Shown piece by piece: positions 1 through 10,900 of a stretch of DNA of 64,000 bases; position 1 is the stretch's first letter; every line of letters begins with the position of its first letter. The notes under the pieces were generated by a model. It did not search any database. It saw only the letters and a list, made by a program, of their open reading frames with translations, and was not told where the DNA came from. The position numbers were made by a program, and so were the translations under genes. The stretch spans positions 1 through 64,000 of the forward strand of contig NZ_JBHLUH010000005.1 of the NCBI RefSeq assembly GCF_042433955.1, written 5' to 3'. This DNA comes from Phytohabitans kaempferiae. Lineage in GTDB: Bacteria > Actinomycetota > Actinomycetes > Mycobacteriales > Micromonosporaceae.

Positions 1-60
1 CACCCTAACCTGAAGCTACAACTCAAATCGGACCTAAGTCAACAAACTACCGCTAGATGG

Positions 61-81
61 GCGACCGCCGTGGACGGTCGC
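61..81 (-). terminator. Possible terminator of the suf operon
   Basis: A 7-bp inverted repeat (GCGACCG / CGGTCGC) with a 7-nt spacer lies about 50 nt past the sufT stop codon, in the direction of suf transcription. The sequence beyond it is richer in A+T than the genes, but there is no clean T tract. The rest of 1-131 shows no convincing gene. A rho-independent role is an inference. Confidence 0.35.
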
Positions 82-131
82 GCCGCGCGAAAGCAGTCGC
101 GGCTCGCGCGATGCCCGTCAGGACAACCGGC

Positions 132-470
132 TCAGACGTTGAACCCAAGGGCCCGCAACTGGTCACGCCCCTCGTCGGTAATCTTGTCGGGACCCCACGG
201 CGGCAGCCACACCCAGTTGATGCGGAAGTCCTTCACGAGGCCGCCGCCCGGACCGGTGGTCAGCGCGGACCGCGTCTGGTCTTCGATCACGTCGGTCAGC
301 GGGCACGCCGCCGACGTGAGCGTCATGTCCAGCGTCGCCACGTTGTCGTCGTCGACGTGGATGCCGTAGACCAGGCCGAGGTCGACCACGTTGATGCCGA
401 GCTCGGGGTCGACGACGTCCTTCATCGCCTCTTCGACGTCCGCGACAGCTGTCTTCGCCACGTCACTCAT
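132..470 (-). CDS. sufT: SufT-like Fe-S assembly factor (DUF59/MIP18)
   Basis: A 112-residue single-domain protein of the MIP18/DUF59 family, whose members help mature Fe-S proteins in the cytoplasm. The family hallmark DPELGINVVDLGLVY is near residues 21-35, followed by the conserved segment around TSAACPLTDVIEDQ, which carries the single conserved cysteine of the family. It is the last gene of the suf operon, and its ATG overlaps the sufU stop codon (ATGA), so translation is probably coupled. This position and length are typical for actinobacterial suf operons. The exact biochemical role of SufT proteins (carrier or maturation factor) is less settled than that of SufBCDSU. Confidence 0.9.
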   Translation of the reverse strand: MSDVAKTAVADVEEAMKDVVDPELGINVVDLGLVYGIHVDDDNVATLDMTLTSAACPLTDVIEDQTRSALTTGPGGGLVKDFRINWVWLPPWGPDKITDEGRDQLRALGFNV

Positions 471-1021
471 GCCTTTACCTCCGAACCAGACGGGGCCGAG
501 CCAGAACCAGACGGGGCCGAGCCAGAAGAGGCCGGACCAGACGGGGACGAGTCAGAACCGGACTCGGGCGAGTCGGCCGCACCGGCCCGCACCGCGGCGT
601 CCTTGAACGCCATCCACGGCAACAACGCGCACTTCACACGGGCGGGGTAGCGGGCCACGCCGGCGAAGGCGATGCCGTCGCCGAGCAGCTCCTCGTCGGG
701 CGTGACCTGGCCGCGACCGCCCATCAGCTCGACGAAGCCGTCCATGATCTTGAACGCCTGCCCGGCGTGCTGGCCGCGCAGCAGCTCGTGCAGCACGCTC
801 GCCGACGCCTGGCTGATCGAGCAGCCCATGCCGTCGTACGAGATGTCGGCCAGCACGTCGCCCTCGGTGGCCACCCGGATGGTGACCTCGTCGCCGCAGG
901 TCGGGTTGACGTGGTGCGCCTCGCCCACCGACGAGCCGGCCCCCGGCTCGCGCAGGCCGCGACCATGCGGGTGCTTGTAGTGATCCAGGATGATCTCCTG
1001 GTATAGCTGCTCGAACTCCAT
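467..1021 (-). CDS. sufU: Fe-S scaffold/sulfur-transfer protein SufU
   Basis: SufU accepts sulfur from SufS and passes it to the SufBCD scaffold. The three expected zinc/sulfur cysteines are visible: Cys with Asp in NPTCGDEVTIRV, Cys in GMGCSISQAS, and Cys in RVKCALLPWMAFKDA. The start codon shares one base with the sufS stop (TGATG). The protein is 184 residues, longer than the roughly 150 usual for the family. The extra 30 or so residues are a Ser/Gly/Pro/Ala tail containing GSAPSGS repeats, which come from a 21-bp DNA repeat at 483-554. The tail follows the last catalytic cysteine and is probably disordered. Confidence 0.93.
   Translation of the reverse strand: MEFEQLYQEIILDHYKHPHGRGLREPGAGSSVGEAHHVNPTCGDEVTIRVATEGDVLADISYDGMGCSISQASASVLHELLRGQHAGQAFKIMDGFVELMGGRGQVTPDEELLGDGIAFAGVARYPARVKCALLPWMAFKDAAVRAGAADSPESGSDSSPSGPASSGSAPSGSGSAPSGSEVKA
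483..554. repeat. 21-bp tandem repeat inside the sufU 3' end
   Basis: Two perfect 21-bp copies (483-503 and 504-524) are followed, after 9 bp, by a third copy (534-554) with three changes. The unit is seven codons long, so copy number can change without shifting the frame. It encodes the GSAPSGS-like part of the SufU tail. Confidence 0.85.
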
Positions 1022-2310
1022 CAGTCGAACACCTTCCGCACCTGCTCAAGGCCACGCACCAGCGCGTCGACCTCGCCGACCGTCGTGTAGAGGTAGAACG
1101 ACGCACGGGTCATGGCGGGCACGCCGTAGCGCACACAGAGTGGGCGTGCGCAGTGGTGTCCGACCCGCACCTCCACGCCGAGCGAGTCGAGGATCTGCCC
1201 CACGTCGTGCGGGTGAATCCCGTCGAGCCCGAACGAGATCGTGCCGCCCCGGCCCACCGGCGTCGTGGGGCCGAAGACGCGCAGGCCGGGCACGGTGGAG
1301 AGAGCGTCCAGCGCGTACGCCGTCAGCTCCTTCTCGTGCCACCTGATGGCTTCCATGCCGATACCGGTCAGGTAGTCGACGGCCACGCCAAGCCCCACGG
1401 CCTCGGCGATCGGGGGCGTGCCCGCCTCGAAACGGGCCGGCGGCGCGGCGAACGTCGACCGCTCCATCGAGACCGTCTCGATCATCGAGCCACCGCCGAG
1501 CACCGGCGGCATCGCCTCCAGCAGCTCGTACCGCCCCCACAGCACGCCGATGCCGGTGGGCCCGCACATCTTGTGCCCGGTGAACGCGAGGAAGTCGGCG
1601 CCCAGGTCGGCCACGTCGACCGGCATGTGCGGCACGGCCTGCGAGGCGTCGAGCAGCACCAGCGCGCCCACCTCGTGCGCCCGCGCGATGATGGCGGAGG
1701 TGGGGTTGACGGTGCCGAGCACGTTGGAGACCAGCGCGTACGACACCAGCTTCGTACGCTCGTTGACCAGCTCGTCGAGGTCTTCCAGGTCGAGCCGCCC
1801 GGCGTCGTTGACCCGGAACCACCGCAGCGTCGCGCCGGTGCGCTCACACAGCAGCTGCCACGGCACGATGTTGGAGTGGTGCTCCATCTCGGAGATCACG
1901 ATCTCGTCGCCGGGGCCGAGGGCCAGGCGCGACCCGGCCCGCGAGTTTGAGATCGCGTACGCCACGAGGTTGATCGCCTCGGTCGCGTTCTTGGTGAAGA
2001 CGATCTCCTCGGGGCGGGCGGCGTTGAGGAAGCGGGCGACCTTGCCGCGTGCCCCCTCGTACGCCTCCGTCGCCTCGGTGCCCACCTGGTGCACCGAGCG
2101 GGCCACGTTGGCGTTGTGCCGCTCGAAGTGCGTGCGCATCGCGTCGATCACCTGGCGCGGCTTCTGCGACGTGTTGCCGCTGTCCAGGTAGACCATCGGG
2201 TGGCCGTTGACCTCCCGACCCAGGATCGGGAAGTCGGCCCGCACCTTCTCCACGTCGAGGCGCGGCACGTCGCCGAACTGCGGCATGCCCTCCGGGATCG
2301 TGATGGTCAT
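1021..2310 (-). CDS. sufS: Cysteine desulfurase SufS
   Basis: A PLP-dependent class V aminotransferase-fold enzyme that converts L-cysteine to alanine and loads a persulfide for Fe-S assembly. The PLP lysine lies in AFTGHKMCGPTGIG and the persulfide cysteine in VRVGHHCARPLCVRYG. Length (429 aa) fits group II desulfurases. I chose the ATG at 2310 because it follows a GGGAGA Shine-Dalgarno sequence and begins MTITIPEGMPQF; an in-frame GTG at 2346 would add 12 residues with no family similarity. It overlaps sufU by one base. A short leader reading frame ends in the ATGA of this start (see 2307-2387). Confidence 0.95.
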   Translation of the reverse strand: MTITIPEGMPQFGDVPRLDVEKVRADFPILGREVNGHPMVYLDSGNTSQKPRQVIDAMRTHFERHNANVARSVHQVGTEATEAYEGARGKVARFLNAARPEEIVFTKNATEAINLVAYAISNSRAGSRLALGPGDEIVISEMEHHSNIVPWQLLCERTGATLRWFRVNDAGRLDLEDLDELVNERTKLVSYALVSNVLGTVNPTSAIIARAHEVGALVLLDASQAVPHMPVDVADLGADFLAFTGHKMCGPTGIGVLWGRYELLEAMPPVLGGGSMIETVSMERSTFAAPPARFEAGTPPIAEAVGLGVAVDYLTGIGMEAIRWHEKELTAYALDALSTVPGLRVFGPTTPVGRGGTISFGLDGIHPHDVGQILDSLGVEVRVGHHCARPLCVRYGVPAMTRASFYLYTTVGEVDALVRGLEQVRKVFD

Positions 2311-2387
2311 GATCCGGTCTCCCGGTCTCTCGCCGCCCGCGGCCACGAATTCGCTGAGTTAGATGATTCGCTCGCAAGCTCGCTCAT
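2307..2387 (-). other. 26-codon leader ORF between sufC and sufS
   Basis: An 81-bp reading frame opens with ATG AGC GAG ten bases after the sufC stop. It ends with a TGA that overlaps the sufS ATG (ATGA). The peptide begins MSELASESSNSANSW. The 3' end of the element carries the GGGAGA ribosome-binding site used by sufS. The start AGCGAG and the coupling resemble the elements before opcA and yvcK. Whether the peptide is made is unknown. Confidence 0.4.
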
Positions 2388-2397
2388 GTGTAACCCC

Positions 2398-3171
2398 TCA
2401 GGCGGTGGCCGGACCGGCCCCTGCCAGGTAGCGCTCGTAGCCCTCGGCTTCGAGCTTCTCGGCGAGCTCGGGACCGCCCTCCTCGACGATCCGCCCGGCC
2501 ACGAAGACGTGCACGAAGTCGGGCTGGATGTAGCGGAGGATGCGGGTGTAGTGGGTGATGAGCAGCAGGCCGGTCTCGCCGGTCGCGCGCACGCGGTTGA
2601 CGCCCTCGCTGACCACGCGCAGCGCGTCGATGTCGAGGCCGGAGTCGGTCTCGTCGAGCACCGCCACCTTCGGCTTGAGCAGCTCGAGCTGGACGATCTC
2701 GTGCCGCTTCTTCTCGCCGCCGGAGAAGCCCTCGTTGACGTTGCGCTGGGCGAAGGCCGGGTCCATGTGCAGCCGCTCCATCGCGGTGCGCAGCTCGGCC
2801 GCCCAGGTGCGCAGCTTCGGCGCCTCGCCGTCGACCGCGGTCTTGGCGGTGCGCAGGAAGTTGGCCACCGAGACGCCGGGGACCTCCACCGGGTACTGCA
2901 TCGCGAGGAAGAGCCCCGCGCGCGCCCGCTCGTCGACGGACATGGACAGGACGTCCTGGCCGTCGAGGGTGACGGTGCCGCCGGTGACCTCGTACTTGGG
3001 GTGGCCGGCGATCGAGTACGCCAGCGTGGACTTGCCCGAGCCGTTAGGCCCCATGATCGCGTGGGTCTCCCCCGCCTTCACGGTCAGGTTGACCCCGGCG
3101 AGAATCGGCTTCAGCTCACCCTCGGGCAGCTTGACCGACACCTGCAGGTCGCGGATCTCCAGGGTGCTCAT
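2398..3171 (-). CDS. sufC: Fe-S assembly ATPase SufC
   Basis: An ABC-type ATPase of the SufBC2D scaffold. Walker A is GPNGSGKST near residue 41, the signature is GFSGGEKKRHEI, and Walker B runs into VAVLDETDSGLDIDALRVV, the form typical of SufC. ITHYTRILRYI contains the switch histidine. There are no membrane segments, as expected for a cytosolic scaffold ATPase. Length is the family norm (257 aa). Its ATG overlaps the ferredoxin stop codon (ATGA), so it lies inside the translationally coupled suf chain. Confidence 0.97.
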   Translation of the reverse strand: MSTLEIRDLQVSVKLPEGELKPILAGVNLTVKAGETHAIMGPNGSGKSTLAYSIAGHPKYEVTGGTVTLDGQDVLSMSVDERARAGLFLAMQYPVEVPGVSVANFLRTAKTAVDGEAPKLRTWAAELRTAMERLHMDPAFAQRNVNEGFSGGEKKRHEIVQLELLKPKVAVLDETDSGLDIDALRVVSEGVNRVRATGETGLLLITHYTRILRYIQPDFVHVFVAGRIVEEGGPELAEKLEAEGYERYLAGAGPATA

Positions 3172-3515
3172 GACGGGTGTACTCCATTGCTAGGCGTAGG
3201 GCGGCCATTTTCGTCAACTGGGATATAGACGTCGCCGTCGCGGATCTCGACGGGGTAGACCGGGACCGGCTCGGTGGCCGGCAGCCCGGTGGGCTCGCCG
3301 GTGCGCAGGTCGAAGCGGGAGCCGTGCAGCCAGCACTCGAGTGTGCAGCCGTCGACCTCGCCCTCGGAGAGCGGCACGTCGGCGTGCGAGCACACGTCGT
3401 GGATCGCGTAGAAGTTGTCGTCTTCCGCGTGCACCACGGCGATCTCCGTGCCGTCGACGTCGGCGCTCACCGTGGAGCCCTTCGGCACGTCTTCGATCGA
3501 GCAGATCTTGATCAT
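3168..3515 (-). CDS. Rieske-type non-heme ferredoxin of the suf operon
   Basis: A 115-residue soluble Rieske [2Fe-2S] protein resembling the ferredoxin subunits of aromatic dioxygenases. The cluster ligands are visible as CSHADVPLSEGEV (Cys-x-His) and CTLECWLHGSRFDL (Cys-x2-His). There is no signal peptide. The start at 3515 is set by the ATGA overlap with the sufD stop, and the gene ends in an ATGA overlap with sufC. Placement between sufD and sufC is common in actinobacteria. It may supply electrons for cluster assembly, which is an inference from context. Confidence 0.92.
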   Translation of the reverse strand: MIKICSIEDVPKGSTVSADVDGTEIAVVHAEDDNFYAIHDVCSHADVPLSEGEVDGCTLECWLHGSRFDLRTGEPTGLPATEPVPVYPVEIRDGDVYIPVDENGRPTPSNGVHPS

Positions 3516-4654
3516 GCGCCCGCCTTCGCCAACCGGTCTTCGATCGAGGCGCCGAGCCGCTCGCGCAGCTCCTCGACGGAGATCTTGTTGATCAGCTCGG
3601 CGAAGAAGCCCCGCACGACCAGCTTGCGCGCCTCGGCCTCCGGGATGCCCCGGGCCATCAGGTAGAAGAGCTGCTCGTCGTCGAATCGCCCGGTCGCGCT
3701 GGCATGGCCGGCACCGGCGACCTCGCCAGTCTCGATCTCCAGATTGGGTACGGAGTCGGCCCGCGCCCCGTCGGTGAGGACGAGGTTGCGGTTGATCTCG
3801 TACGTGTCGGTGCCGGTCGCCTGCACCTGGATCAGCACGTCGCCGACCCACACGGTGTGCGCGCCCTCGCCCTGCAACGCGCCCCGGTAGCCGACGTAGC
3901 TGCGGCAGTCGGGCACGCTGTGGTCGACGAGCTGGCGATGCTCCAGGTGCTGGCCGGCGTCGGCGAAGTAGAGCCCGTACAGCTCGGCCTCGCCGCCCCG
4001 CTCGGTGTACTCGACGCTGGTGAACTGCCGCACCAGGTCGCCGCCGAGCGTGACCTGTACGTGCGTCACGCGGGCGTCGCGCCCCAGCCGGAACCGGACG
4101 TGCTGCGCCTGCACCGCGTCGGCGGCCCAGTCGGCGACCGTGACGAACGTGAGCTTGGCACCGTCGGCGAGCGCGACCTCGACGTTGTCGGCGAGCGTGA
4201 CCGCGCCGGTCTGCTCCAGCACGATCGTGGCCTCGGCGAAGCGCCCGACCTCGACGAACGTGTGCCCGAACGCCACCGTGCCCGCGTCTTCGCCGACGAC
4301 CCGCAGCACGACGGGCTCGGCGAGGACCGTGTCGGCGGCGACCGAGACGAGCGACGCGGTGGTGGCGCGGCCGTAGGCGAGCGCGCTGATCCGGTCGAAC
4401 GGAGTCAGCACGCTCCCGATCCGCGGGTCGCTCTTATCCACAGTGGACACGGTGATGCCGGCCGGCAGCCCGGTGTGCCCGATGGCGGGAGCGGGACCAC
4501 CGACCACCTCGCCGGTCAGGCCGCGCAGGCGCTTGAGCGGCGTGAAGCGCCACTCCTCCTCCAGGCCGGTGAGGGCGGGGAAATCGGCGACGTCGTACGA
4601 CCGCAGCGCCTGCGACTTGGTCTTTGGAGGCGGTGCGGCGAGGGTGTCGGTCAT
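3512..4654 (-). CDS. sufD: Fe-S scaffold protein SufD
   Basis: SufD pairs with SufB in the SufBC2D scaffold and is important for iron acquisition. The protein (380 aa) shows the SufBD core beta-helix, with the characteristic C-terminal region GHASATGRFDDEQLFYLMAR followed by GIPEAEARKLVVRGFFAELI. The conserved histidine of GHASATG is present. The gene begins immediately after the sufB stop codon with no gap and ends in an ATGA overlap with the ferredoxin gene. Confidence 0.95.
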   Translation of the reverse strand: MTDTLAAPPPKTKSQALRSYDVADFPALTGLEEEWRFTPLKRLRGLTGEVVGGPAPAIGHTGLPAGITVSTVDKSDPRIGSVLTPFDRISALAYGRATTASLVSVAADTVLAEPVVLRVVGEDAGTVAFGHTFVEVGRFAEATIVLEQTGAVTLADNVEVALADGAKLTFVTVADWAADAVQAQHVRFRLGRDARVTHVQVTLGGDLVRQFTSVEYTERGGEAELYGLYFADAGQHLEHRQLVDHSVPDCRSYVGYRGALQGEGAHTVWVGDVLIQVQATGTDTYEINRNLVLTDGARADSVPNLEIETGEVAGAGHASATGRFDDEQLFYLMARGIPEAEARKLVVRGFFAELINKISVEELRERLGASIEDRLAKAGA

Positions 4655-6069
<1,415 letters not shown>

Positions 6070-6073
<4 letters not shown>

Positions 6074-6777
6074 CTATTGGTCCTCACCGTGGTCGTGTGG
6101 CGTGGTTGCGCCGGGATGTGCGTGGTGCACACCCCGTCGCCGTGCGCGATGGTGGCCAGGCGCTGCACGTGGGTGCCCATCAGGCGGGAGATGACCGCCG
6201 TCTCGGCCTCGCACAGCTGAGGGAACTCGGCGGCCACGTGCGCCACCGGGCAGTGGTGCTGGCAGAGCTGGCCGCCGGAGGCGATCGTGGACGCGTTGGC
6301 AGCGTAGCCCTCGGCGGTCAGGGCGGCGGCGAGCGCCTCCGCCCGCGCGAGAGGATCGGCACCGGCGCCCTCGAGGGCGGCCCGGCAGCGCGCCTCCAGC
6401 CCCGAGACCTGCTCTGCGGCGAACTCCGCGACCGCGGCCTCCCCGCCCGTGCGAGCGATCCAGCGCAGCGCGGCGGTGGCCATGCCGTCGTAGAAGTGAG
6501 TGCCGCAATCCTGCTTGCCGGCATCGGTGAGCACGAAGACCCGAGCCGGACGACCGCGACCGCGGTGGCCCCGGACCGGGCGCTCGCGCGAGACGACCAC
6601 GCCGTCGGCCAGCATGGCGTCGAGGTGCTTGCGGATGGCGGCGGAACTGAGCCCCAGCTCGGCACCGAGCTCGCCCGCGGTGGCCGAGCCATGCTCCAGC
6701 AACAGCCGGGCGACGCGGTCACGGGTGCGCCCGTCGACCGCCGCCGGCTGCTCAGGGAGGGCCGCCGCGTTTTTCAC
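6070..6777 (-). CDS. sufR: Fe-S sensing repressor SufR
   Basis: A winged-helix regulator (about 235 aa) that in other bacteria carries a 4Fe-4S cluster and represses suf when Fe-S status is good. The N-terminal HTH is clear (GELGAELGLSSAAIRKHLDA). A C-terminal cysteine set, CQHHCPVAHVAAEFPQLC, matches the cluster-binding region of SufR. The GTG at 6777 (start VKNAAALPEQ) is my choice; another in-frame GTG lies at 6786, and neither has a strong Shine-Dalgarno sequence. It is the first gene of the operon and probably autoregulatory. Confidence 0.9.
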
Positions 6778-6831
6778 AACGCCCACGTTACGTATTTCCG
6801 CTACTGCTCGCAAACCCGGGTCGGAGTGATA

Positions 6832-6846
6832 CACCCCACCGGGGTG
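6832..6846 (-). promoter_or_regulatory. Candidate operator upstream of sufR
   Basis: A perfect 6-bp inverted repeat, CACCCC-ACC-GGGGTG, lies about 55 bp upstream of the sufR start in the 230-bp gap before ctaA. This is where the suf promoter should be. The sequence does not match a SufR box I can state with certainty, so both the regulator and the site are tentative. Confidence 0.25.
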
Positions 6847-7007
6847 AGCACGATCCCCCGATTGCACGCGGCCACTCTTGATCTTACGGCGGCGGCCGGC
6901 CGAGCGTGGGTCGCTGCCATCGCGGGGACGCTCGTGTCCGCCGGTGTGCGCTCCTGAGCGCGGCGAAAACGTCCAGAGGCGGCGGCGCCAGGTGTCGGCG
7001 CGACGGG

Positions 7008-7946
7008 CTACAGGCGGGCGGCGGGCTGGCTCGGCTCGAAGGGCGGCGTGGCCGGCTCCGCGGCGGCGGTGACGGCGGAAGGAACGGCCGGCGAAGAGGC
7101 AGCCGGTGACGGGGCCGGGCGCAGGGCCCACATGGCCGCGAGCGTGGCCAGCCACACCAGGCAGGCGCCGACCATGTGGGCGCCGACCAGGATGACGGGC
7201 AGCTCGGTGAGGTACTGGACGAAGCCGATCACGCCCTGGCCCAGCTCCACCGCGAGCAGCACCGCCACCGCGCTGGCGGCCACGCGCAGGCCCATCGCGC
7301 GCAGGGCCAGCCACGCCGCGACCGTGAGCCCCACCAGCAGGAAGACCAGGTCGGCGTGGACCTGGGAGATGGTCTCCGGGTCGAGGCCGTTGCGGGCGGC
7401 GCCGTGGTCGCCGGAGTGCGGGCCGCTGCCGGTGACCCACGTGCCGACCACGAGCACCGCCGCGCTGGCCACGGCGAGCGCCCAGGCCAGTGGGCGCAGC
7501 TTGGGAGGTACGGGCGAGGGAGCGGCGGCGGGCGGGTCGGTGGAGCGCCAGAAGGCGTACGCGAGCGCGATCACCGCCATCGAGGCGAGGAAGTGCAGGC
7601 CGACGACCCACGGGTTGAGGTCGGTGAGCACCGTGAGGCCGCCGACCACGCCCTGCGCGGGGATGCCCAGGAAGACGGCGACCGAGAGCCACCGCCGCCG
7701 CCCGCGGTGGCGCCACGCGGCGATTACGCCGGCCACCGCAACGGCGGCCACGACGAAGGTGAGCAGCCGGTTGCCGAACTCGATGACGCCGTGGATGCCC
7801 ATCTCGGCGGTCGTCGTGTACGACTCGTCGGTGCACCTCGGCCACGTGGGGCAGCCGAGGCCGGAGTCGGTCAGCCGCACGGCGCCGCCGGTCCCCACGA
7901 TCGCGACGTTGGCGACGATGGACGCGAGGGCGAGACGGCGAAGCAC
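7008..7946 (-). CDS. ctaA: Heme A synthase (CtaA/COX15)
   Basis: An integral membrane monooxygenase that converts heme O to heme A for cytochrome c oxidase. About eight hydrophobic segments are visible. The hallmark GAVRLTDSGLGCPTWPRC with its conserved cysteine pair sits near the N terminus, and histidines in HGVIEFGNRLL and VGLHFLASM fit the heme-binding positions. The GTG at 7946 gives the usual start just before the first membrane helix (VLRRLALASIV). The C terminus is an Ala/Pro-rich tail. The partner enzyme ctaB is 5 kb away on the same strand. Confidence 0.93.
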   Translation of the reverse strand: MLRRLALASIVANVAIVGTGGAVRLTDSGLGCPTWPRCTDESYTTTAEMGIHGVIEFGNRLLTFVVAAVAVAGVIAAWRHRGRRRWLSVAVFLGIPAQGVVGGLTVLTDLNPWVVGLHFLASMAVIALAYAFWRSTDPPAAAPSPVPPKLRPLAWALAVASAAVLVVGTWVTGSGPHSGDHGAARNGLDPETISQVHADLVFLLVGLTVAAWLALRAMGLRVAASAVAVLLAVELGQGVIGFVQYLTELPVILVGAHMVGACLVWLATLAAMWALRPAPSPAASSPAVPSAVTAAAEPATPPFEPSQPAARL

Positions 7947-7991
7947 GGCAACTATCGTACGTAGTAGAGCACCGCCGCCCCGACACACCCC

Positions 7992-10900
7992 CTACACGGC
8001 GAGCTTGTACGCCCGGATCACCGTCTGCGTGACCGTGTTGCCGGCCGAGTCGACGGCGGTGGCGCGGAGCGAGACGTACCCGTCGCGGGCCGGATGGTCG
8101 ACCGTCGCCTGCCCGGCCGCCACCGGCGCGGGCGACCAGGTCACGCCGTCGTCGTACGAGACCTCGACGCGCAGGCTGGTGTTGGGGCCGGCCGCCGAGT
8201 CGGGCTGGGCCACCACGCTCACCGGGATGGTCGCGACCTGCCCGGCCGGCGCCGCGTTCTCGCTGTCGACGCGTGGCGCGAACCGCACCGTGGAGAGCGG
8301 CAGCCGGACCGAGTCGGCCACGTGCCCGGAGCGGAACGTCCATGCCACGCTCACCCTGGTCGAGAGCGTCGCCGGGCCGCTCCGCTCGGCACTCATCTCC
8401 AGCCGGTAGTCGGCCGGTTCCGGGGGGACCTCGAACTCGCCGGTCAGCTCCTCGACCGAGGCGACCACCTCCCCGTTTCGGGAGAGTGTGATCTGTCCGG
8501 CCGCGATCGACGAGTAGCCGGCCCGTCCGGCACCGTCGCCGTACAGGGGGGCGAGCACCAGGAGCGTGTCGCCTCGGCGGGTCACCCACTGGTGCTCGTA
8601 CGCCGGGGAGGCCACCGTCGGGCCGAAGACCCCGCGGCTCCACTGCTCCTGGTACGCCTGCCCGGGGCGGTAGATGGCCGGCGGAGCGACCGTGGACGTG
8701 ACGTACTGGTCGGCGGTCATCTCGTCGAACGAGCGGAACCACCGCACGCGTCCCTCGGTGTTGTAGTACTCGGTCCGCGCCGAGGGCAGGTCGACCGGCA
8801 TCGCGTGGGCGAAGCCGCCCATCACCGTGCCGGGCAGCACCGGCCAGGCCATCTTCTGCCCGGTCGTACCCGCGGCCTCGTGACCGTGATCCGCGCGGAC
8901 GGTGGCCAGGTCGGCGCCGGTCACGGTACGGCCGAAGCCGGTGGGCATGCGCTCCTCGGTGAGCCAGCCGAGCAGGTACGCGCCGCCGTCGAAGCCGTAC
9001 GCGGCCGCGACCCGGTTGACGAAGCCGGCGCCGGTGCCCCCGATCCCGGCCGTGTAGAGCCCGCCGAACGAGCGCCCCAGCGTGCCCACCTCGACCGTGC
9101 GGCCGGCACCAACCGTGATGGCGGCCACCTCGGCGAACTCCTGCACCGCGTCGGCCCTCGGCACCGTCACCGAGAGCGGTGCGCCCTGGCGCGCGTCGAC
9201 GGTCACCGCGGTCGCGCCGGCCACGTCGAGCGTGGGCTGACCGACGACGGTGGTGGCGTAGCCGGTGCCGTCCGGCCCGGTGATCGCGCTGAGCAGCGTG
9301 TACCGCCCCTTGGGGAGCCGCGTGGTGACGGTGCCGGCGGAGGCGGGCAGGTTGCGGGCGATGGTGCCGTCGGCGGAGGCGAGCACGGTCACGTATCCGT
9401 CCGCGTCCGCCCCGTCCCGCCCCACGTGCGACACGGTCACGTCGTAGCTTTCCACCTCGCGGTCGACGGCGAGCGGCAGCCGGAGGTCGCCCGCCACGAG
9501 GTGCCCGGTGAGCATGCCGTCCGGCCCCTCGGTCCGCCCGTCCGCGGTGACCGTCACCTCGGCCGCCCCACCGGGAGGGACGGTGACCGACGGCGGCGAG
9601 ACCGTGAAGGTCCCGGGGCCGTCCACGGCGAGGTCGAGGTCGAGGGCGGCGGAGCCGTCGTTGTGCAGTGCCACGGTGCGGGTGACCGGCTCGTCGTCCG
9701 CGTGTGGCCAGGCGAGGCGGCCGAAGCTGAGGCTGGCCGGGCTCGCGGTGAGCGTCCGCGCGACCGCCCGCGCCACGTCGAGGCGCCCGGCTCCCTCGGC
9801 GAACACGTCTCCGGTCCGGGGGCGTGCGGAGGTCATCAGCGCGCCCTTGAGCCGCGCCGGCGTCCAGTCGGGGTGCTGCTGGGCGAGGATGGCGGCGGCG
9901 CCGGCCACGTGCGGGGCGGCCATGGAGGTACCGGAAAGGCTCGTCCCGGTCTCGCCGGGCAGGCCGGAGTCGGCGCCGCGGGCGGCGACGATGTCCACGC
10001 CCGGCGCGGTGATGTCCGGTTTGATCGCGCCGTCGGCACGCGGCCCACGGCTGGAGAAGCCGGCCAGCGCGTCGCTCTTGCTGACCGCGCCGACCGCGAG
10101 CGCGGCGTCGGCGCCGGCCGGCGACGCGATCGTGCCCGCGCCGGGCACGTTGCCGGCGGCGACCACGAAGAGCGTGCCGTGCGTGGCGGTCAGCGTGCCC
10201 ACCGCCTCCTCGACCGGGTCGAGGCCGGGCGTGTCCGGGCCGCCGAGGCTGAGGTTGACGACCTCGGCGCCCTCGGCCGCGGCCCACTCCATGCCGGCGA
10301 GGATCCACGACTCCGCGCATCCGCCGACCACGCAGACCTTGCCGTCCAGCAGCCTGGCGCCCGGGGCCACGCCGCCGCTACCGGCCACAGTGGACGCCAC
10401 GTGCGTGCCGTGTCCGCTGCGGTCCTTGTCGTCCTCGTTCTGTTCGGTGAAGTTTCGCTGGCCGGTCACCCGCCCGGCCAGCGCCGGATGGGTCGCGTCG
10501 ATGCCGCTGTCGAGCACGGCCACCGTCACGCCGGTGCCGTCGTAGCCGGCCGCCCACGCCTCCGGCGCCCCCACCCGCGGCACGCTCTCGGCGAGCGCGG
10601 GCTGGCGCAGGCCGTCGAGCCAGATCGTGTCGACGCCCACGGTGAGCCGCCGCTCCGCCGGCCCGCCGACCGTGAACGTGCCCCAGAACGTGGCCAGCCG
10701 CTCCGCCTCGGCCGCGACCGCCAGCGCGTCGACCGCGGGCAGCTCGCGCCGCACGGTGGCGCCGCCCTCGGCCACGCGCTCGCCGACCCGGGCCCGTTCG
10801 TCGTCGCTGGCGTACGCCACGATCAGCGGCAGCTCGGCCCGCGTGTCGTAGCCGTACTCCAGCAGCGTCGTCACGTCGAACAGCCGCGGGTCGAGATCGC

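Noticed and set aside
6778..10320. Very long minus-strand open frame extending the sufR frame to 10320
   Set aside because: It is antisense or out of frame to ctaA and the subtilase and arises from high GC. Only the last 235 residues match SufR.
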